DNA of 26,055 nucleotides, taken from the IMG/VR virus record IMGVR_UViG_3300030104_003863, positions 1-26,055 of that record, one strand, 5' to 3'. Position 1 is the stretch's first letter, and every line of letters begins with the position of its first letter. Below the pieces are notes generated by a model that worked only from the letters and a program-made list of their open reading frames with translations, was not told the origin of the DNA and did no database searches. Positions 22,532 to 26,055 of this stretch are shown one piece after another. The stretch is from a virus. A program made the translations under genes and the position numbers.

Positions 22532-22761
22532 GGGTTCTTTCCTCCGTGCTCTCCAAGCAGTACAGTAAGGCACGTTGGCCCTATGCCTGTGTGTATTGCA
22601 CGGCCATTGTATTCGGTGAAGTGGGGTTTCCAGATTGGTCTGCACCATCCGAACCCTCCCAATGAAAACCTGAATCTCCAAATTCTTAGCCCGTAGTAAG
22701 GCCCAGACCCGTGAGATTTCAGAGTATCATTTGATATATATATTTTATTAAACAGTATCAT
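22528..22761 (-). CDS. small beta-rich protein (77 aa)
   Basis: Linked by ATGA overlaps at both ends to its neighbours, which fixes the start at 22761. The protein is strand-rich and aromatic (YYGLRIWRFRFSLGGFGWCRPIWKP; NGRAIHTGIGPTCLTVLLG). This W/F pattern with a GPxCLTV ending resembles very small phage proteins of unknown function. No catalytic motif is visible. Confidence 0.5.
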   Translation of the reverse strand: MILFNKIYISNDTLKSHGSGPYYGLRIWRFRFSLGGFGWCRPIWKPHFTEYNGRAIHTGIGPTCLTVLLGEHGGKNP

Positions 22762-23246
22762 TTGACTCCCTCCATATTCTTGAGCAGCAGTTCAATCCGC
22801 AGCCCGTTTATCTTGGTAGAGTGTGGGCACTTCTCAAAGTCCCCTTTGAATGTCACGAAGAACCTTTTACCCCCTACATTCCACATGGCCCACAGTTGCT
22901 TAACTGATGGTTCTCTCTTCTCTCTCTTGAGATATCTTCTACGTAGAAGTTGGAGATAGTCATACGCATATACACGAGCATGACCCTCCTGCCAAGCAAA
23001 GTCATAAGAGTATGTCATCACCTTATTCTCTGCCCGATACAAGTTAACGTCCTTCCATGCTATATGCCAGAACTGCCATTGCCCTCGCGCAAGCCCGTTG
23101 TCACCTGAGCAGCACTTGCCTTGGTGATGTTTCCTTGGGCACGCTTCGATCTTTCTGATCGCCTCGACTAAATCCCAAGTGATTACGTTTGCTGCCTGTA
23201 CATTGTGTGACACAATGAGCAGCCCGATTGTTATTAGTTTCTTCAT
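22758..23246 (-). CDS. exported lysozyme / transglycosylase-fold protein
   Basis: A 162-residue protein with a Sec signal peptide (MKKLITIGLLIVSHNVQA, cleavage predicted after Ala18). The mature part reads like a small lysozyme-fold enzyme: LVEAIRKIEAC with Glu34 as candidate catalytic acid, then GDNGLARGQWQFWHIAWKDV, the GxGxxxGxxQ-type segment, and later WAMWNVGGKRFF. Cysteines (CPRKHHQGKCC, FEKCPHST) could form disulfides in the periplasm. It probably cuts peptidoglycan as an exported endolysin. Unusually it sits in the left-going early-type operon, far from the holin-like gene. Confidence 0.65.
   Translation of the reverse strand: MKKLITIGLLIVSHNVQAANVITWDLVEAIRKIEACPRKHHQGKCCSGDNGLARGQWQFWHIAWKDVNLYRAENKVMTYSYDFAWQEGHARVYAYDYLQLLRRRYLKREKREPSVKQLWAMWNVGGKRFFVTFKGDFEKCPHSTKINGLRIELLLKNMEGVK
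22936..22949. promoter_or_regulatory. palindrome B variant inside the lysozyme-like gene
   Basis: CTTCTACGTAGAAG keeps the 12-base B core with changed outer bases. It lies inside a coding region, the only B site that does. Confidence 0.5.
23202..23216. promoter_or_regulatory. palindrome A variant (G centre) in the signal-peptide codons
   Basis: ATTGTGTGACACAAT has the same arms as palindrome A but a G centre instead of A/T. It overlaps signal-peptide codons of the lysozyme-like gene, about 30 bases after the start codon in the direction of transcription. A bound protein here could block transcription of the genes below. Confidence 0.55.
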
Positions 23247-23249
23247 TGG

Positions 23250-23552
23250 TTAGTTCCTTTGTATGTCCATTAGTCTGTCTATTTTTTCTTGGTTGTCATC
23301 GCACCATTCACTTACGAACTCATCTAGGTAGGTGGACACTGCATTTTCGTATGAATCATGACGTTCCTCTGTTAGAACACCATCCGAGTGTGCCTTGAGC
23401 AGTATGTGCATAACACCCTCAAGTAGTACGCACTTAATTAAGAATGGGTCTAAGCCTTTTTCTGCATACTTTGTTGACACATTTATTAACTCCTTTTGGA
23501 GTTGATGAGCTTGCTTCATCTCATGATCGAGTTCTTCGAATTTACTTTTCAT
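23250..23552 (-). CDS. hypothetical helical protein (100 aa)
   Basis: A 100-residue, mainly helical protein (FEELDHEMKQAHQLQKELINVSTKYAEKG; FLIKCVLLEGVMHILLKAHSDGV) with an acidic C-terminus (YLDEFVSEWCDDNQEKIDRLMD). Ribosome site AAAAGGAA precedes the ATG. It is the first gene after the large noncoding region and ends three bases before the lysozyme-like gene, so it starts that operon. No family is recognised. Confidence 0.6.
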   Translation of the reverse strand: MKSKFEELDHEMKQAHQLQKELINVSTKYAEKGLDPFLIKCVLLEGVMHILLKAHSDGVLTEERHDSYENAVSTYLDEFVSEWCDDNQEKIDRLMDIQRN

Positions 23553-23616
23553 AACTTTGATTCCTTTTGGTTAATGTTTATTTGTCTGTCTCTCTGTCTC
23601 TCTATTCTCTCTATTG

Positions 23617-23666
23617 TGGGAGAGTTTGGGAGAAACTGGGAGAAACTGGGAGAAATTGGGAGAATG
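23617..23666 (+). repeat. five 10-base tandem repeats TGGGAGAAAC
   Basis: Five consecutive 10-base units: TGGGAGAGTT, TGGGAGAAAC twice, TGGGAGAAAT and TGGGAGAATG. The unit length is about one helical turn, so proteins bound to each would face the same side. A pyrimidine-rich CTCTCT tract lies just to the left. Confidence 0.85.
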
Positions 23667-23698
23667 GGATGACCCTAGCCCGATTGCTATGTCATCCC
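23666..23698. other. hairpin enclosing a GCCCGATTG word
   Basis: Perfect 8-base arms GGGATGAC (23666-23673) and GTCATCCC (23691-23698) enclose a 17-base loop that contains GCCCGATTG. It directly adjoins the tandem repeats. Confidence 0.6.
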
Positions 23699-24069
23699 CG
23701 CATCACCATATGCTATGCCTTGCATCAATGAAACTCGCTACGCGATGCCTGACCTGCCAAAAGCCCGACTCATTGATTGAATTGTTTAACGTGAGGTATG
23801 GAATTTTCACGGCTCACCCGCCACACGGTTAGAGCTGTCACACTCAGGGAGTCATTGCTGCGCTGCATTCGTAGGTTACAAGCATTAATTGTCTTTGTCC
23901 TCTTCGTTATGTCTCGCCGTCATGTAGCTGGCTTTGTACACCAGAGTCTCGAATTTAATCTCGCGCTAATTTGTTGGGCTTATCAGGTGTTACCGCTCGG
24001 ATTTTTCTGCTTCCATCATCGCGACCAACTGCCAACTCCTTAACTATCCTGCTACTATCTTGTGAGTCA

Positions 24070-24096
24070 TCTAACATTGTGTAACACAATGTTAGA
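24070..24096. promoter_or_regulatory. longest A palindrome (27 bases)
   Basis: A perfect 27-base palindrome centred on 24083 contains the A core ATTGTGTAACACAAT with six further matching pairs outside it. It is noncoding and lies about 520 bases before the first gene of the left-going operon. Confidence 0.75.
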
Positions 24097-24278
24097 CCTT
24101 CACGACCCGCGCCCGATTGCATATGTTTCGACCTAGCTCACGGCACACGCCCGATTCAGTTCGAAGGTTTCAAACCTCCTTATCCTCCCTGTTAAAATGT
24201 CAAAGATACCAGCTTAAATAGTATCAAATTCCCTTGTATATGTAAAGAACTTATGAACCTATTATAAAACTATTTTCT

Positions 24279-24291
24279 TTGTGTAACACAA
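24279..24291. promoter_or_regulatory. palindrome A next to the accessory terminator
   Basis: TTGTGTAACACAA lies 14 bases beyond the T-run of the terminator, at the right edge of the noncoding region, suitable for control of the transcript that starts there. Confidence 0.7.
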
Positions 24292-24305
24292 TCTTTTTAG
24301 GGCAC

Positions 24306-24338
24306 AAAAAAACCCCGCACGCTTTCGCGTACGGGGTT
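24306..24338 (-). terminator. intrinsic terminator of the accessory operon
   Basis: A GC-rich stem (AACCCCGCACGC and GCGTACGGGGTT, one mismatch, loop of four) is followed on the left-going strand by TTTTTTT. It begins a few bases after the stop of the 84-aa gene. It is the only textbook intrinsic terminator seen in the window. Confidence 0.85.
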
Positions 24339-24342
24339 GTGT

Positions 24343-24597
24343 TTATTCGGTTATAATTGGTTTCATCCTTTTCCGGTTTAGTCTTTCGACATCTTTCCAG
24401 TTAAGTGAACCGGTCAACTCACCATTTGTTTTTATAAACATGCTTTTTGACAGCTTATAGTGACAATCTTTTATGGTTTGTTTTGCTTCCATTATCGCCG
24501 ATCTTGCTTCGTCAATTTCTTTCAATTGTTTCTGCATTTCAATTGGCAATGCTGGGGTTATTAATTTCAATATCTCGGAATCGTTTAAAGTATGCAT
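24343..24597 (-). CDS. hypothetical helical protein (84 aa), accessory operon
   Basis: An 84-residue protein, largely one long helix (LPIEMQKQLKEIDEARSAIMEAKQTIKDCHYKLSK) with a basic end (WKDVERLNRKRMKPI). It starts in a TAATG overlap with the 334-aa gene and ends at the terminator, so the two are one closed unit. Codons are AT-richer than in the replication genes. No family is recognised. A partner or antidote role for the larger protein is possible but only inferred from coupling. Confidence 0.6.
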   Translation of the reverse strand: MHTLNDSEILKLITPALPIEMQKQLKEIDEARSAIMEAKQTIKDCHYKLSKSMFIKTNGELTGSLNWKDVERLNRKRMKPIITE

Positions 24598-25601
24598 TAC
24601 TCGTTTCCTTTCAACTTATTGATTACTTCATGGATAGAGTTTTCCTTATCACTTAACCTTTTGGCTAGTTCTAAAACATTCTCATCTCTATTAAGTTTAC
24701 CAACAATATGTTTTTTATCCGCTTTAGCTTTCAGTTCAATTCCTAAATTTTCAGCTAATGCTTTGAAATAGGTAATATCACTTTTGCTATGCTTTGTTAT
24801 AAACTCCTTACCGGATTGTGTTAGCTTTTTGTTTCTAACTTCATCCTTTTGAGCATCCTTCGACAGTCTAATGACTTTATTGAAAGTATCTCTGTAAAAA
24901 GTTCCCTTTTTTGCAAGATAATTTCTCATAACTGATTTTAGTAAATCTGCGCTTTCATTTACATATTCAATAGAATTATTTTTAAACAATTCTGCGTAAA
25001 CATCTGCTATAGATTTGTCTTCAATCAATACCGTTTTACGTTCGATTAATGTCATCTTGTGCTTATAACAAGTTTGGAGCATATCAATTAATGTCTTTTG
25101 AGTTTTGAATTTATTAATCAATACCTTTTTGCCGTTCGACTCAGAGCAGAATGGATTAAACAATTCCTTTTCTTTGTCGTTTAACTTATTAAACAAGTTG
25201 AATTTAATAACATAAAATAGAATTATGGAAGATGCGTAAACCTTTTGTAACGCGGGCATTAGTCCCTTGCTGCTATGGTTTTGCTTCTTCTCAATTCCTA
25301 GAGCTTTCGGAGTCTTACCAGCAGTATCCGCAATTGATTTGCGCTCTGCTGGGGTAAGGCTTGAACATATTTCCCTGATATGCTGCTGACATCGTTTGAT
25401 TAATTCATCCGATAGTTTTTCACCATCTTCAGGCTTAACCTCTGCCACCATCTCTATCAGCTTATCCTTTGTAAAACCTGAGGCAATTAATCCAAGATAA
25501 TACTTTCTCTTGTTTCTAATGGTATCAAATCCATTAGCTAGAGAAATTGTTTCATCATTGAAGTTATTGATTTCGGTTTTTTCGAATACTAGTTTTTTCA
25601 T
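24597..25601 (-). CDS. unknown AT-rich accessory protein (334 aa)
   Basis: A 334-residue, lysine-rich and mainly helical protein. Segments include KRKYYLGLIASGFTKDKLIEMV, SLTPAERKSIADTAGKTPKALGI and a hydrophobic helix (VYASSIILFYVIKFNLF) that is too mixed for a sure membrane segment. The C-terminal third (TKHSKSDITYFKALAENLGIELKAKADKKHIVGKL) looks like a small DNA- or protein-binding helical module. No catalytic motif is seen and I recognise no family. It diverges from the terminase-like gene, with palindrome A between, and has AT-rich base use unlike its neighbours, suggesting recent acquisition. Confidence 0.6.
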   Translation of the reverse strand: MKKLVFEKTEINNFNDETISLANGFDTIRNKRKYYLGLIASGFTKDKLIEMVAEVKPEDGEKLSDELIKRCQQHIREICSSLTPAERKSIADTAGKTPKALGIEKKQNHSSKGLMPALQKVYASSIILFYVIKFNLFNKLNDKEKELFNPFCSESNGKKVLINKFKTQKTLIDMLQTCYKHKMTLIERKTVLIEDKSIADVYAELFKNNSIEYVNESADLLKSVMRNYLAKKGTFYRDTFNKVIRLSKDAQKDEVRNKKLTQSGKEFITKHSKSDITYFKALAENLGIELKAKADKKHIVGKLNRDENVLELAKRLSDKENSIHEVINKLKGNE

Positions 25602-25894
25602 ATTAATTAAGTTAGTTATATGTTTATGAATTGAACATTGTGTTACACAATGTTGAGAAGTTTTTCACGCTACGTTTTTCTATCGCTATGCTTGCGCAAT
25701 GTTCGCGTCGTGATGGTTAGAGCTTTATAAGTTTTTCCTTTTGCGCTCTGCTCAGGATACTGGCTAACCGTATATATATCTTAACTGATTTGCATATTTT
25801 AGCAATAAAATAAAAGGCTCATTGCAAGGTTTTTTTTTAGCTTTTTTTGGCTCTCAAGATTGTGTTACACAATCTTTTGAAGGATAGTATTTAT
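25602..25894. promoter_or_regulatory. divergent control region with two A palindromes
   Basis: The 293 bases between the left-going accessory operon and the right-going terminase-like gene contain no gene. A 21-base A palindrome lies near each end: 25634-25654, about 32 bases before the left-going ATG, and 25856-25876, about 18 bases before the right-going ATG. Between them are AT-rich stretches, including TATATATA near 25771 and a T9 run near 25831. No clear -35/-10 pair can be fixed on either strand. It is the likely early/late switch region. Confidence 0.65.
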
Positions 25895-26055
25895 ATGGCT
25901 AGAATAAATAAAAAGGGAAAGCTAACAGCAGCAAAGCAAAAAGAATTGTTAAGCAACCTTGCAAAGGGCATGAGTCTTTCAGGTGCTTGTCAGCTGATAG
26001 GTATATCATTGGAGAGGATTAATATTTGCATGAAGGACGGAGAGAAGGGGGAGAA
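25895..26055 (+). CDS. putative terminase small subunit (partial)
   Basis: Open from ATG at 25895, preceded by GAAGGA, to the window end. The first 53 residues (MARINKKGKLTAAKQKELLS...) contain a helix-turn-helix pattern, LSNLAKGMSLSGACQLIGIS followed by an ERINICMKDG helix. This LxxGxSxxxACxxxGIS layout is typical of phage small terminases, which recognise packaging sites. Its place at the start of the right-going module fits. A transcription regulator with the same fold is the alternative, as only the N-terminus is visible. Confidence 0.55.
   Translation, partial: MARINKKGKLTAAKQKELLSNLAKGMSLSGACQLIGISLERINICMKDGEKGE

Larger units (their letters stand above)
23553..24342. other. 790-base noncoding region, possible origin or regulatory RNA
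   Basis: This stretch between two left-going operons has no convincing gene. From right to left it holds an intrinsic terminator, an A palindrome (24279-24291), an AT-rich segment (about 24190-24300), two GCCCGATT words, an extended A palindrome (24070-24096), two more GCCCGA words, a hairpin, five 10-base direct repeats and a CTCTCT tract. Direct repeats in helical phase, an AT-rich segment and a DnaA-like gene in the same genome would fit a replication origin; regulatory RNA is the alternative. Confidence 0.5.

Noticed and set aside
22313-22681. Longer version of the 72-aa gene starting at 22681
   Set aside because: It lacks a ribosome site and would overlap most of the 77-aa gene; the ATGA-coupled start at 22531 fits the gene chain.
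21878-23413. DnaA boxes (TTATGCACA on the left-going strand at 21878-21886 and 23405-23413)
   Set aside because: Both are inside genes, and about one TTATNCACA is expected by chance in a window of this size, so they do not define an origin.
23617-23666. CRISPR array
   Set aside because: The repeats are 10-base direct tandem units without spacers.
23614-24043. Two right-going open frames in the noncoding region
   Set aside because: They lie over tandem repeats and a hairpin, lack ribosome sites, overlap each other and encode His/Cys/Pro-rich sequence without protein-like patterns.

Overview
The window reads as a large part of a tailed double-stranded DNA phage genome, probably circularly permuted or circular, that infects a Gram-negative-type host. 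The host inference rests on a lipoprotein that looks like an outer-membrane spanin and on an exported lysozyme-fold protein. Genes are tightly packed with many ATGA or TAATG overlaps. I see no integrase, tRNA, rRNA, CRISPR array or insertion sequence.

Right-going late module (1-14543, + strand). It starts with the tail end of an upstream gene, then a small lysis-type cassette (119-789: tiny membrane protein, holin-like protein, a cytoplasmic or membrane-associated protein, and an embedded lipoprotein). Virion genes follow in the T7 gp11-gp12-gp13-gp14-gp15-gp16 order: adaptor/tail tube A-like, nozzle-like propeller, a 136-aa gp13-like protein, a Gln-rich ejection protein, a second internal protein, and a giant 2137-aa ejection protein carrying an ADP-ribosyltransferase-like segment. 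It closes with a PD-(D/E)XK nuclease and an HExxH metallopeptidase. A HTH protein resembling a terminase small subunit begins at 25895 and is presumably the first gene of this same late module.

Left-going early/replication module (25601-14598, - strand). An AT-rich two-gene accessory operon with a classic terminator (24306-25601) is followed by a ~790-bp noncoding, repeat-rich region. Then come small unknown genes, a signal-peptide lysozyme-like protein, a cysteine-cluster protein, a DUF932-type protein, a MazG-like protein, a ribbon-helix-helix regulator with a good promoter, a Holliday-junction-resolvase-like nuclease and an ERF single-strand annealing protein. A RecB/Cas4-like nuclease follows, split in two by a nested nuclease gene. 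The module ends with a stand-alone DnaA domain-IV protein and a replication-organiser-like protein. No DNA or RNA polymerase is visible, so the T7-like virion is paired with a host-dependent replication programme.

The most striking unexplained structure is a network of two perfect palindromes. A is ATTGTGTWACACAAT with a single-base centre (nine sites). B is GTTCTACGTAGAAC or its 12-base core (five sites). They sit almost exclusively at operon boundaries and gene starts, three times side by side. At three left-going operon boundaries they are accompanied by a pair of tandem RNA hairpins. Together these look like a genome-wide control system whose DNA-binding protein is not identified; the ribbon-helix-helix protein is one candidate.
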